A stretch of 64,000 nucleotides of DNA from Theocolax elegans (taxonomy: Eukaryota > Arthropoda > Insecta > Hymenoptera > Cerocephalidae), in assembly GCA_026168455.1 (NCBI GenBank), contig CM047431.1, positions 24,431,365 to 24,495,364 of the forward strand, read 5' to 3'. Positions 1-10,329 of the stretch are shown piece by piece (position 1 is the stretch's first letter; each line of letters begins with the position of its first letter). The notes below the pieces were generated by a model that was given only the letters and a program-made list of their open reading frames with translations, had not been told where the DNA came from and did not search any database. The position numbers and the translations under genes were made by a program.

Positions 1-90
1 ATTCAGGAGAACTACTGGATACCTCTAAAACATATTCCCACAGTTATAGCAATATTTTTTTTTTTCATCTTCGATGTCACAGAAAACCAC

Positions 91-92
<2 letters not shown>

Positions 93-136
<44 letters not shown>
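93..136. repeat. (TA)n microsatellite
   Basis: An uninterrupted alternating AT run of about 44 bases directly abuts the end of the Gypsy-1 3' LTR, so it is probably the target into which the element inserted. Bases 1-92 to its left show nothing recognisable. Confidence 0.9.
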
Positions 137-137
<1 letters not shown>

Positions 138-1177
138 GTGACGTGGTATTCGCGTACCCGATTAAAATTAATTAATTTACGTAATTAAATTAACCGTTGG
201 GCCGCGTTACCCAATACCGCGCACACAAGTAATTTATTATTGATCCGAACTGCGGGCTGTCGCCAGGAACGCGAGTTCGCTGAGACGATCGGTGTGGAGG
301 ATTCGGGCAATCCTCCTTGCCTCGACACGATTACTTTAAATTAATAGGATGTCGGCGGGAGCGGGGAGAACACAATGAACACAATTAATTAAAATAAAAA
401 TAAATGAACATTTATTTTAATATAGCATTTAACAAGATGGCCATCCAGGCCGTGTGCCGCGACATAGATTATTTCGCGCGGGCGGAGATATCGGGAGTCA
501 ACCGGATCGAGATCCTCGCCTGCGGTTGACTTGACCCCGATTTCCGCTCTTCGGGTACCGGCGTACCCGAACACACTCCCGGTGTACACACACACATACA
601 CTCGGGTAAGGGGGAAACGCGCGGTAATATAAGAAGACTTACCGGGGTGCGCCCCGTGGATGGCCCAGCCGATCCGTGTCCCTTTTGTCGTCCTGGGCAA
701 TGGAGGACGACGTCGGCTGCGGTGGTGGAAGGCGGCCCTGTGGCCCTGTGCCGCGGCGAGTGCCTCGCGAACCGCGTCCGCACTCACTCAACACTTCCCG
801 TCCTTGTTCACACACCAAATCACTCGCGGCTCACTCACGAGGATGTTCCGGGTTCCGACGGCTTTGCGCCTCACGCGCCTTTTCTTAGCCGGAAAACTTT
901 CGATCGGTCCGGATAAGTTTGTTCGCCTCGAGCGGCGGATCGGGACGTACTGATTAGGCAATCGCCTAATTTTCGAAAAAGGGATGAGAGTGGGAAACAC
1001 ACACACACTCTCGCGCTCTCATCCCTACGTACTATTGCGCGCGTAATTGTACACTTGATTCTGTAAACAAATGTCGTCGGTTGGCCTTGACATACCAAAG
1101 GCTCCGACGACTTACATTTAACAGGATTTTAAATATTCTATTCGTCGTGAATAGATTGTGTGACGATTTCCGTCACA
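137..1177 (-). mobile_element. 3' LTR of Gypsy-1
   Basis: Read on the minus strand the segment begins TGTGACGGAAATCG at 1177 and ends ACCACGTCACA at 137, so it has the TG...CA ends of an LTR. A purine tract lies just outside the 1177 end, where the polypurine tract of a minus-strand element should be. The first ~510 bases recur at 40139-40652, which confirms it as a repeat. The middle (about 540-930) is GC-rich compared with its surroundings. No matching 5' LTR is visible beyond the gag of this element near 26 kb, so the element is incomplete or its left LTR was lost. Confidence 0.8.
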
Positions 1178-1190
1178 AAGCCCTCCCCTA
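1178..1190 (-). promoter_or_regulatory. polypurine tract of Gypsy-1
   Basis: On the minus strand the 13 bases TAGGGGAGGGCTT directly precede the TGTGACGG start of the 3' LTR. A purine-rich tract in this place primes plus-strand DNA synthesis in LTR retrotransposons. Assigned from position and composition only. Confidence 0.75.
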
Positions 1191-1394
1191 GACTCCACTT
1201 CCCTCGGGAAGGCCGAGTCGAAAGAAAGGCACAATCTATCCACGACTGCACGCCGTACGCTTTTCTTCTTTTCTTTAACTGGAGGCTGCTTCAATGATTC
1301 TTCGTGCTTCGGATGATATTGACGTGGCGTACAGTCACCAGGCCTAGCCTTCACTGACTGTTCTCACGTACGCCGATACGTTTTTCCTACCGCT

Positions 1395-1550
1395 TCACAT
1401 GGCAACCCGAGGTGGTACATATCTCTTCACATCGGATATGTGTACCTCGGTCCGTTTCCGACCAGACTCTTCTAGCCTCAGAACTACTAAAGATAGTACT
1501 TCTTTAACATCAAAGGGTCTGTCATACTTTGGTGCCAGTTTAGCAGACAT
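1395..1550 (-). pseudogene. Gypsy-1 integrase C-terminal remnant
   Basis: The minus-strand frame from 1550 reads SAKLAPKYDRPFDV and ends in RYVPPRVAM before a TGA at 1395-1397. It aligns with the integrase C-terminal GPY/F-type module of Gypsy-2 in this same window (SAKLAPKYEGPFDI, about 19870-19990). The glycine of the GPF motif is an arginine here. Between this remnant and the upstream pol frame, which stops at 1589, only about 40 bases remain where Gypsy-2 has the whole DDE catalytic core, so the integrase core is deleted. 1191-1394 between this remnant and the LTR has no recognisable coding. Confidence 0.75.
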
Positions 1551-1588
1551 GCCTTACGCACCTTAGGAAAGTGTACGGCCAATTTAAA

Positions 1589-3934
1589 TCATAAGCCTTG
1601 AGGACCTGCTTGAGACGTCTTATAGTTCTGACATATCAGACACCGTAAGACAAATTGGTGGGTATCGTGGTAGATACCTGGCCAATAGTAATCTCTTGCA
1701 ACGCGTTCGTAAGTTTTCTCAATTCCCATGTGCCCCATAGCTGGGTGGAAATGAGAATCTACTAGAACTCGGTTCCTCTGCTCTAACGGTAGCACAAGAC
1801 GCCAGCCTTCCTCTCGTTCTGACATAGACTCCAGGACTTTACCGCTTGTAAAACGATATAGCATACCATCCTCAATTTTCCACTCCGGAAATCTTTGAGG
1901 GCATGAGCGTACATCGTTTAATCTAGCGATATACCATGGGTCTGTAATTACTTCGAACGAGGCAATCTCTTCTTCGTCGGGGTCTGGCTTGACGGCACGA
2001 GAAAGCGCGTCCGGGACATAGTGCATGGCTCCTTTCTTATGCACTATTTCAAAGTCCCATTGCTGCATTTCAAGTATCCATCGTGCCAACCTACCCGACG
2101 GCTCTCTGAGATTTTTGAGCCATTTGAGAGCACTATGGTCGGTCACAGCCGTGAATCGATAGGCCTCAATGTATGGTCTCAATCTCTTAATAGCCCATAT
2201 GAGAGCCAAGCATTCTTTTTCCGTTGTCATGTAATTACGTTCAGCGCGATTTAATAATCGGCTGACGTAGACAATCGGATGCTCGAAACCCTCGTCGTCC
2301 AGTTGCGTCAACACCGCATCTATTGCTAAGTCACTAGCGTCACTTTGGACGGTAAATGGCTTAGAAAAGTCTGGACGGGCTAATACAGGCGCTTCAGCTA
2401 ACTCAACTCTAAGCTGACAGAACGCCTCCTCCTGCTCCTCGCCCCAATCCCAAGCCTGGTCCTTACGCAGCAACTTGGTAAGGGGAGCTTTAATGTCAGC
2501 TTCTCGATTAATGAATCGAGAGTACCAGCCTACCATCCCGAGGAAGGAGCTCAGCTGTTTGACATTACGAGGAGTAGGGTAAATAAGAACTGGAACGACT
2601 CGTTCCTCGTCAGGCCTCAAGCCGTCCGCGTCCAATTTGTACCCAAGGAACGTTACGCTGGAGCAACAAAACTCACACTTCTCTCAATTCACTTCAAGTC
2701 CAGCGTCATTCAACGTCCTTAGTACGTATTCGAGCCATTTTAGGTGGTCCTCAAAAGTTTCGGTAATGACGATCAAGTCGTCTAGATAACCAAACACATG
2801 AGGTTCCACCTTAGGCCCGAAACTTGCATCTATAAGCCGTGCAAAGGTCATAGGAGCATTCATGAGGCCAAAAGGCATTCTCGTGAACTGCCACAGCCCC
2901 GACGCTGGTACAGCAAATGCAGTATAATGCCGGCTCGCCTCGGCCATTAATATTTGGAAGTACGCTTTCTTAAGATCAATTTTCGATATGTACCTTGCAT
3001 TATGCAGCTTATCCAATATGGTATCCATATTAGGAATTGGATAAGAATCACGTTTTGTGACTGCATTAAGGTCTCGAAAATTGATACAGAAGCGATAACT
3101 TCCTTCGTCCTTGCGGACGATGACCGGAACAGCTGACCAATCACTCGCACTCGGTTCGATAATGCCCTTGTCAAACATCTTTTTGACCTCACTCTGGGCA
3201 AATTCGAGGACCTTGGGAGACATACGTCTTGGCTTATGACGAACCGGTCTTGCACCAGGCTCAACCTCTATATGGTGCTCCGTTAACGTCGTAAAGCCAT
3301 GGACGTCTCCCGAGGGCAAGAGTACGCTTTCAACTAACTCTTTGACTTGTTTCCGCTGGTCGCCCTGTATCTCAATTATACCAGCACATTCAGCGGAAAT
3401 CTTCGAATCGATGTCATGAGATGTATCTCTGACGAAGTGTCTCCAATCACTCTCGCCAATACGCCAAATAGCTTCGCCTAATTTGACTTCTATATTCGAA
3501 TGCTGTAGAAAATCCATACCGAGAATGATGGAATGCTCAATATTCTCTACAATTCTCAGTTGGATATTGCCATCAAGGCCTTCTACACAGAATAGAATGT
3601 CGATTAGGCCAAGGACTTTAAGTGCTGGTCCAGCCACACCTTTCACGATAACCTTGACAGGTCTCCATTTAAACTTGTACTGTTCGACAACATTTGATCG
3701 TACAAGAGAGACCATGGCGCCAGGATCGAAAAGTGCTTTAAAGTCCTTTCCACCGAGTCGTATCAAAAAGAATAGCCGGTTATCCGATTGGATTCCAGCA
3801 ATTATCTGATCGGTTTGACTATCGTCGTTAGGAGTCGATGTCGTGTGCGTCATTTTAGACGTACTTGGTACGACATCTGCCGCCCCCTGAACTGTACTTC
3901 TCGGCAACGAGTTTGTACGGTTCATGTTATGCAC
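1589..3934 (-). pseudogene. pol: Gypsy-1 pol: protease, reverse transcriptase, RNase H, integrase zinc domain
   Basis: Ty3/gypsy polyprotein on the minus strand. In order: retropepsin with LFDPGAMVSL (about 3730), RT with the palm motif GYLDDLIVI (about 2785), RNase H with FTVQSDAS, TTEKECLALIWAI and VTDHSALKWL (2360-2120), then the integrase HHCC finger (HFHPAMGHMG...CLICQ, 1760-1610). One in-frame TGA at 2684-2686 splits the frame within the RT after NDAGLEVN; Gypsy-2 has arginine (MVNRDKCEF) at that place, so a CGA-to-TGA change is likely. The frame then ends soon after the zinc finger because the integrase core is deleted. Not functional as it stands. Confidence 0.9.
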
Positions 3935-3945
3935 ACCGTGGACAA

Positions 3946-4539
3946 CTACTTCTCCACCAAGGGCTCGTTGTTGAGGACAATTTCCTTCTCCACCAAGGGC
4001 TTCTTGTCCTCATTACTAGGTGTGTCACAACGGGGTGACGATGAGCAACAACCAAGGTCGTTCACTCCGATGGTGCTAAGCGGCTGAGATAACGATCTCT
4101 TTACACCTTCTTCACCAATAAAATCTCTGCTATCAGAGTATATTTGCCTTTGGAGTTCCTTAGACCAATCTTTAGCCTCACGCTTTTGTTGGTCTAATAA
4201 GGTTCCTTGTTCTGTTTTACCTTGCAAAGCTCGGGTGGGATTGACAGGTTGTGTTCTAAGAACTTTTCCATCTGTCGAATCCCCAGAACGTTTAGGATCC
4301 TTACACTCAGACTTACTTTCGACACCAACTTCGGTCTGAGAGGGAATTTGATCTCCGTTAAGGATATTAGAGAAGTCAGCAAATGATTTGCTAGACTTCT
4401 TAAAGAGTTTAGAGGGTTCTCCAACCTTAAACTCTTGCCCTTGTAAACCATGCGGTTTACTTACTGCAGTGCAGGGCGCCCGGGGCAGCTCGGGTGCCCT
4501 GCGTTCAGGTTTCCCACGTTTTGGAGGAATCTGACGCAC
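3946..4539 (-). pseudogene. Gypsy-1 pol N-terminal linker, frame overlapping the gag end
   Basis: A low-complexity, charged frame (KLFKKSSKSFADFSN, then ending NNEPLVEK) lies between the gag zinc knuckles and the protease. It overlaps the gag stop in the -1 frame, where pol of gypsy elements often begins by ribosomal frameshifting. It stops at 3946, and protease resumes in another frame by 3934. Around 3950-4005 there is a short tandem duplication encoding PLVEKEIV / PLVEK, close to the frame break; a slippage event there could have caused the shift. Recognised by position, not by domain. Confidence 0.6.
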
Positions 4540-5136
4540 TTAGGATACGTTTGGAGTGTAACGCCACTAGTTCCACACAGCTGGCACTCCTTTGCTGCCA
4601 ATTCGGTAGAGCACTGCTCAGCGGAGTGCTCAATGTTTCCGCATCGGTAGCATGTTCGGCTCGGGCAATCCGACGACCTATGACCGACTTTTTGGCATGT
4701 GAAACACACGCCGACAAAGTTGGTGCTCAAGTTCGTTGGATTTACTGCCGTCGCCTGTGGTTGCACATACCTCACCAGGTTTTGTGCCATTTGTGGGACA
4801 AAAACGTTTTGCTGCGGCAGTTGAGAATTCGCCAAAACACGTCTTTCTCTTTTGCCCGAGCTCTGCTTTTGTTGCCCAGGTGTCTGTTGAGAAACAGGCA
4901 CGTACGATACGGATTTCGAATTGGAGGCACTCACTCCATTATTCGATTTGCCGTATCGTTTCTGAAAACTATTAGCGACGTTGGAAGTACCGTACACAGC
5001 AGCGGCTTCGTATTCGCTTGAAGAAGAGTTTGGCGAGTTTTTCGCACTTTTCTTGCTCTTCTTCTTAATAGTTTTCTTCGACGACTGTTTATCCGAATGA
5101 GAAGACTCATCCTTACTCTTTTCGGTAACAGTCGCC
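4461..5136 (-). pseudogene. gag: Gypsy-1 gag, C-terminal piece (zinc knuckles)
   Basis: This nucleocapsid part of gag carries two CX2CX4HX4C zinc knuckles (CFTCQKVGHRSSDC and CYRCGNIEHSAEQC) followed by a cysteine-rich CQLCG stretch, all typical of gypsy gag. A lysine- and serine-rich basic region lies before the fingers. The frame would start upstream, but the Gypsy-2 LTR interrupts it at 5137-5141. The missing N-terminal part resumes in register at 22545 beyond Gypsy-2. The apparent ATG at 5207 is LTR sequence, not a real start. Confidence 0.88.
4471..4502 (-). promoter_or_regulatory. hairpin at the Gypsy-1 gag/pol overlap
   Basis: GCAGGGC at 4496-4502 (minus reading) pairs with GCCCTGC at 4471-4477, and inner GC-rich bases can extend the fold. 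The gag stop at 4461 follows within ten bases, and pol opens in the -1 frame. A fold here is what a programmed frameshift or readthrough signal would look like. Gypsy-2 has an equivalent hairpin at the same place, which strengthens the case. Function is inferred. Confidence 0.5.
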
Positions 5137-5140
5137 ACTT
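5137..5140. repeat. target-site duplication (ACTT), left copy, Gypsy-2
   Basis: ACTT immediately precedes the TGTGACGTTG start of the Gypsy-2 5' LTR, and the same four bases follow the 3' LTR end at 22541-22544. A 4-5 bp duplication is usual for Ty3/gypsy integrases. Confidence 0.85.
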
Positions 5141-7107
5141 TGTGACGTTGTAAAATATACAACGCACAAGTACATGCACATGGCTTGCATTTATAAGTCA
5201 TGTGCATGCATACTTTTAATTTATATTAGTTCGCGATCGCGTCGCAGGTAGCAAATCCCTCGCAGGCGGACCGAAGTGCACCGATGCACTTTTAATATAA
5301 ACACTGATACCCACGGTATGGGTATGTTTTAGAGTCGATCGGTACCCGACGGTAGTAAGCGGACTACGACCCAGACCACGGCCGAGAGGTATCGTGAGCC
5401 AAGGACCGAGCCCAGGTCGTCTCACGATACCTGGCGTATCCGCTGCTGATGACAACAAGACGGGAGGTTAGGCGGCGTCCTAACCTCAACCGTCACACGT
5501 GCTCAGCAGACGACGACGGCTGAGATGGCGCATGGGTGCGCGCACGCCCGAACTGCGTACTAGTAGTCGGGAGAGCCAGGGTGCTCCCCCACCTTACACC
5601 CGTATACCGGGGAACGCGGCACCGACGGCGACGCTCGTGCGGCACTAGGCGTGGTGCGCGGGAAGGGGGGATCACTCGAGCAGCGAGAGTGTTGCGCGCG
5701 CGAAGACGCTCGAGTGAGCGACCGTAGTGGGACTATGGGTGGGAGCACGCGGAGCGAGGGGAGCGCGAGTAGAGCAGGAGTCGCATTATACCTAATTGAT
5801 ACGGTATACCGCGGCATATTAGAATGTATATATATAGATATAAACAGTGCGCGCACACCTATGTGTTGGGGTATACCTTTATACATAGCGCGCACGTATA
5901 TTAATATTAGATTGATTAGTTTAGCTAGTAGCGTCGTTAATTTTAAATAAAAATTAGGTAGATCCGTCGGTAGAGTTTGGGCGATTTTTAATAATTTTAT
6001 AGTATGTATATAGTTGTAAATAGTTGTTGGAATTAAATATCAATTATGGTATGAGTGTGTCGGGATAGTCAGTAGTAATTATATAGCCGGTAGGCACGGG
6101 GCGGCAGCACCGACTGGGTTACCGATATGGTAAGTTATCATTTGTAATGCGCGCCTTCCGAGTGTCGGGGATGATTGGTTGCGTGGTCGACCCAATAATG
6201 AACAGGTTGGTGGTGACGTAAACCACTATTATTGGATAGTCGGCCTTGACGGAAATAAGATCAAGGCTGACTACGCGTATCGATCACGCAATCAACCACC
6301 CTAATCAACGCCGGTAGATAAGGAATATAGTAAGATAGAGCAGGATAGCGATAGGGTGGGGAGGAAAATCCTTAATTTTGGGGATCAAGCCACGCCGCGA
6401 GCCGGATGAAGAAGCCGGTCTCGAGGATTCGCTACCAGATCGTCCGAGGAGACAGACGGGATTCGCTACCTGATCGTCCGACGAGGCAGTCGTGTTTTTG
6501 CAGAGTTGTAGTTTTGTAGTTAGAGGCGAAGTAGCCATTTTTCATAGTAGAGTAGAGTAGCGTTAGAGTTTGTAGTCGAGGTGTGAGTGGAGTTGTTTTG
6601 GAGCTGCGACAAGCTAATTAGGCGAGTAAATTTACGGTTAGCCCGACGGGCGGCCGAATTATTTTAAATATAATATTGTTATATATATTTGCCGGACGGA
6701 CGGAGTTGCGTGAGTGGGTGCACGTGTGTGAGCCGGTCGCGGATCGCGGTTAATATTGTGTCGGTGCCGGACTTATAATATTATTTTGAATTTTTAAATA
6801 AATGAGTTGTGATTAAAGAGTAAATTCGTGAGTGTTATTTAAAGTAATTTTCCTTTACTCTGAAAGCCGCCGGTTCCGAGGTGGTCAGCCGTCGGGATTC
6901 CCTCTGTGACGAGGAGTCGAGGTGGAGATTTGCCGGGTTGCCGAGTAGTGTTGTAAAGTAATTATTCATTTTTATTTAAATATCGCCAGGCGCCCAATTA
7001 AATACAAATCGGCGATATCTAGCCATTTTCAACGTCGCTACGACGGAACCTCCGCCGGGTTATAATTTAATCCACTTAGATTTTTCCCGACGAAAAGTAG
7101 CGTCGCA
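5141..7107 (+). mobile_element. 5' LTR of Gypsy-2
   Basis: This 1967-base LTR starts TGTGACGTTG and ends GCGTCGCA, just before the primer-binding site, and is repeated nearly exactly at 20585-22540. It is long for an insect gypsy LTR. Near its start a 10-bp perfect stem (CATGCACATG / CATGTGCATG, about 5172-5210) is visible, and 6175-6295 folds into a three-way junction. An AATAAA-like site sits near 6795. The small frames inside it look like noise: no family is recognisable and both LTR copies carry them. Confidence 0.93.
6175..6295 (+). other. three-way-junction fold in the Gypsy-2 LTR
   Basis: A 16-bp outer stem pairs 6175-6190 with 6280-6295, with two GU pairs. It encloses two hairpins: 6192-6199 with 6228-6235 (CCAATAAT / ATTATTGG), and 6238-6249 with 6261-6272 (AGTCGGCCTTGA / TCAAGGCTGACT). 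The same fold is in the 3' LTR at about 21619-21739. This is much more order than the neighbouring LTR sequence shows. Its role is unknown; it could act in the RNA (packaging, dimerisation, polyadenylation control) or be an old palindromic insertion. Confidence 0.5.
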
Positions 7108-7110
7108 AAA

Positions 7111-7129
7111 TGGCGCTCAACGTGGGGCA
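7111..7129 (+). promoter_or_regulatory. primer-binding site of Gypsy-2 (tRNA-Lys type)
   Basis: TGGCGCTCAACGTGGGGCA lies 3 bases after the LTR end. Insect tRNA-Lys ends in ...CCCCACGTTGGGCGCCA, so this site matches its complement with one change over 17-18 bases. tRNA-Lys sites are common in arthropod gypsy elements. Confidence 0.8.
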
Positions 7130-7929
7130 GTAATTGACGGCAGAGTAAAGAGTGTGTTTGAGTATCCGTCCGGCATTCTTGTGTAAAATCAACACCATTT
7201 ATAAGTGTTAAATTTTTTTGGAGTAGTGGTAATTTATGATAAATTTTTGTGTATACCTATTGCCAATTGGGCGGGCCCTCCTGTTTGTGTAAACCTCGTG
7301 CCAAATATACAATTTATTTGATTATTATTGAATATTATTAATAATTATATATTGATTGTATTTACATATATATCTGTTTTATATAAATATTTATTATATA
7401 TATATATATATTTATTTGTGTTTTCCGCCAGAATTGTATTTCTGTTCCAGTGATTGCTCAATTTATTATCGCCGGTATATACCGCCGGTACTCGTGAATT
7501 TTCGCCAAAACCGCCAGATTTATTTCTGTTTCAGGTGTTATTCAAAATACAACGAATTGCCGGTATTAACCGCCGGTAGTAGAGCAATTACGCCGGAACC
7601 GCCAATATTAACTGCCGATATTTGATCAAATTGCCAAACCGCCAGATTTTTATTCTGTTACAGGTTGCCAGTTTGTAAACCGCCAGTTATATAGTATATA
7701 GATATATTGTGCTTGAGAGTGTAAGCACGCGGTGATAATTTAATTATTTTCAATTGATTTATTTATTGATAATTAGTACCTTACGGCACGAGGTTTGTAG
7801 ATAATAATTGTTGTGGTGGTGGTAATAATAATTTGTGAATTTCGCCGGGTCGAATAACCCGTTTGAAGGATCCGGGTCGGTTTATTGTAATTTTATAAAT
7901 TTATTTAACCGTCGGATTGATAATTTAAA
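7130..7929 (+). other. Gypsy-2 untranslated leader with internal repeats
   Basis: No credible coding. The leader has an AT-rich stretch with a short (TA)n run near 7395-7410, then a degenerate repeat (about 7420-7690) whose copies carry CCGCCAGA-TTT-TTCTGTT-CAGGT and the motif GCCGGTAT..ACCGCCGGTA. Three copies of the CCGCCAGA...CTGTT block start near 7427, 7511 and 7639. Gag begins at 7930. Confidence 0.7.
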
Positions 7930-10329
7930 ATGGCCGAACTCGTCGAACAGATGCATATATTACTCGAGGGTACCTCCGGTAGAGAGAGACGTAATTTGAA
8001 GCGGACGATCGCCAAAATGGCGGATGAACATGTTGGTCGAGAGTTAGCGTCACGACGGCTGTGTGCCGCCGGATCAAGCGCTGCGTTGCGGGACAGACTA
8101 TTGCGCGCCCGGTTGCGGGAAGCCGAACCGGATAACGATAATATTCCGTGGTACGAATGGGACGAAGACCATGCGGAGATACGTAAGGAGTCGGTAAGCG
8201 CAGGTGCTTATCGAGCAAAGGTGATGATGGCAGTTGATAATGCTGCCAAGCAGAGACGAAGGTGGAAGAAGAGCGTTGTCACCTCAGATAAGGGAGTAGG
8301 TGAGAGAGAGACGGTAACCTCTGAAGATGGTAGTTTAGCGGACAGTGAGGCGGATAGTGAGTTTCGGCCAAGCGGAACGGATAGAGAGAATGCTGTCGAC
8401 AAGAGAGTTCCAACGTACACGACAGTCGCCACGCAGACTACCTGCACATATTCCAATACGTTTACGACGCAGTCTGGGTTAGGCTTGCCGATTACGTCGT
8501 CGATTGCATTACCATCAACTAGTTATGCGCCAGCGCCTCTCACAATTCCGCCGGAGTTGTGTAATTATATCCGCCAACATCCGACCGAATGGGATGCGTT
8601 ACTGATACGAATGGGTGTATTTCCCGCTAGATCTGATCAGGTTCCGCCGGTAGAGAGTAGGAGTGATCGAGAAGCCGCATTGAGTCCGAATGGTCCCGGA
8701 AAGTCGTATAAGAAAAAGAGTATTATTCCCGCCGAATCCGATGCATTCATACCGTCAGGCCGATCCGACACTGAGTCTGGTAACTCTAGTGCGGAGGGAG
8801 CGAATCCAAAACGGAGGAAGAGCACAAAACCGGCGAAGAAGACTGAGCAGTCGAAGAGTAAACAGCCAAAGAATATGGCGAACTCTACGAGATGCAGTAC
8901 GGCGATCAAACCGATTGATTTAAAGGACGTGGAATCAGCGTTAAATCAATGCGATTTGCCGGATTGCAATGAGGACAGTCACAAGCAGAATGCTTCCGCC
9001 GGTAGTGTAGTGAGCAGTGGCTCAAAGAGACGAAAGCTCGCGCGGATTAATTCCAGCGAATCGGAGAATGATTCTGATGAAGGGTTCACGCGCGTGCGGT
9101 CTCGGAAAGAGAAGTCGTCCAGCCCAATCAGTCTGAAACCAGACGAGAGTCTCCGGAGCATGAAAGTGCTAAAGAGCTGGGGGCTGAGGTTTGCTGGTGA
9201 TGAGAGAGAGATGCCCGTCGAGTTCCTCAGTCAATTGAATGATTGTAGGAAGAGCGCTGGTTTGACAGATGCACAATTGCTAGGTGCATTGCCGTGCATA
9301 CTGAGCAAGGACGCCAGTCGATGGTTTAGGTCGACGAAGACGCAAATAGAATCGTGGCGCGATTTTCGGCGTCAGTTCCGACACCAATTTATAGGTGAAT
9401 TCGACCACGAGGATTTGCTGGACGAGTTGCGCCGACGAACGCAAGGAAGGGAAGAAAAGATTACGCGATATCTCTCTAACCTGCGAATAATCGTCGGACA
9501 CTTTAAGAAACCACCGTCGGAGAAAGTGTTAGTAGAGACAGCGTATCGAAATCTTCTGCCAGAGTATCGGACTGCGATGGCAAACAAGCTCGTAGAAGAT
9601 TTCAAAGACCTGGAGTACTATGGGCGGAAGTGGGAACGCCAGCAGGAGTTGAACAGCCGGTACACCCCGCCACCGCCGGTTGAGAAGTCGAGAATCCCTG
9701 GAGCAGCATACAAGGGACGATCGACAAAGCAAAAGGTCGCCGCGCTATCGGATGTAGACGTGGAGGAAGCCGCCGAAGTGAAAGTCGAGAGGAAGGTTGC
9801 TGCAAGCAAAAAGGCGAAGCATGCAGCAACAAAAGAAGTAGTTGAGAAGTCTAAACGTCAGAAGAAGGACGTTTTGTCGAGCGTGGCTGCGGAAGTGCAA
9901 TTAGCTCAAAAGCCGACTTACGCCGCAGTTGCAAATCGGGGTTTGCCGACTAGATCGACGAATTCTGCTGCTAAGTGGGAGAGTAAGCCGTACTCCCGTC
10001 AGCAGAAGGTTGCACCGCCGAGTGGAGCGAGCAATGCAACATTCCAGTCGAAGTCGCCAGGTCGTCGGGAATTTTATGGTCCCTGCTTTAACTGCCAGGT
10101 GGTAGGGCATAGAGCAGCGGAATGCCCGAATGCCAAGTGTTTTCTGTGTGCCAAGACGGGACATCGAGCGGCGCAATGCCCAGAGAAGGTATTCAGACCG
10201 CAATCACCGTCACACAGATCGCAAGAGTCGTGTCAGATGTGCGGTAAACCAGGAGCGGTTTTCCGCAATTGTCCTGACTGTGCCGAAATACGCGTCAAGT
10301 TGGGAAACTTGTTGGCTGGGGGACAGTAA
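7930..10329 (+). CDS. gag: Gypsy-2 gag polyprotein
   Basis: A 799-residue open gag, intact from an ATG in good context (AAAATGG). Residues about 34-58 (RELASRRLCAAGSSAALRDR) look like a SAP-type helix-loop-helix. A long charged, serine-rich linker follows. The capsid region begins near residue 415 (LKSWGLRFAGDEREMPVEFL), with a Retrotrans_gag-like helical body to about 560. A basic region precedes two CX2CX4HX4C knuckles (CFNCQVVGHRAAEC, CFLCAKTGHRAAQC) and a third degenerate CQMCG finger near the end. It would form the particle and package RNA. It is large for a gypsy gag. It ends at a hairpin where pol opens in the -1 frame. Confidence 0.92.
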   Translation: MAELVEQMHILLEGTSGRERRNLKRTIAKMADEHVGRELASRRLCAAGSSAALRDRLLRARLREAEPDNDNIPWYEWDEDHAEIRKESVSAGAYRAKVMMAVDNAAKQRRRWKKSVVTSDKGVGERETVTSEDGSLADSEADSEFRPSGTDRENAVDKRVPTYTTVATQTTCTYSNTFTTQSGLGLPITSSIALPSTSYAPAPLTIPPELCNYIRQHPTEWDALLIRMGVFPARSDQVPPVESRSDREAALSPNGPGKSYKKKSIIPAESDAFIPSGRSDTESGNSSAEGANPKRRKSTKPAKKTEQSKSKQPKNMANSTRCSTAIKPIDLKDVESALNQCDLPDCNEDSHKQNASAGSVVSSGSKRRKLARINSSESENDSDEGFTRVRSRKEKSSSPISLKPDESLRSMKVLKSWGLRFAGDEREMPVEFLSQLNDCRKSAGLTDAQLLGALPCILSKDASRWFRSTKTQIESWRDFRRQFRHQFIGEFDHEDLLDELRRRTQGREEKITRYLSNLRIIVGHFKKPPSEKVLVETAYRNLLPEYRTAMANKLVEDFKDLEYYGRKWERQQELNSRYTPPPPVEKSRIPGAAYKGRSTKQKVAALSDVDVEEAAEVKVERKVAASKKAKHAATKEVVEKSKRQKKDVLSSVAAEVQLAQKPTYAAVANRGLPTRSTNSAAKWESKPYSRQQKVAPPSGASNATFQSKSPGRREFYGPCFNCQVVGHRAAECPNAKCFLCAKTGHRAAQCPEKVFRPQSPSHRSQESCQMCGKPGAVFRNCPDCAEIRVKLGNLLAGGQ

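Noticed and set aside
647..1098. Several overlapping frames in the Gypsy-1 LTR
   Set aside because: Same reason: GC-rich LTR, frames on both strands, no domain, and the related LTR at 40139-40652 does not keep them.
5216..5950. Open frames in the Gypsy-2 LTR (for example 5560-5895 and 5651-5950)
   Set aside because: They overlap each other on both strands, are duplicated in the 3' LTR at 20660-21394, and match no family; GC-rich LTR sequence makes long frames by chance.
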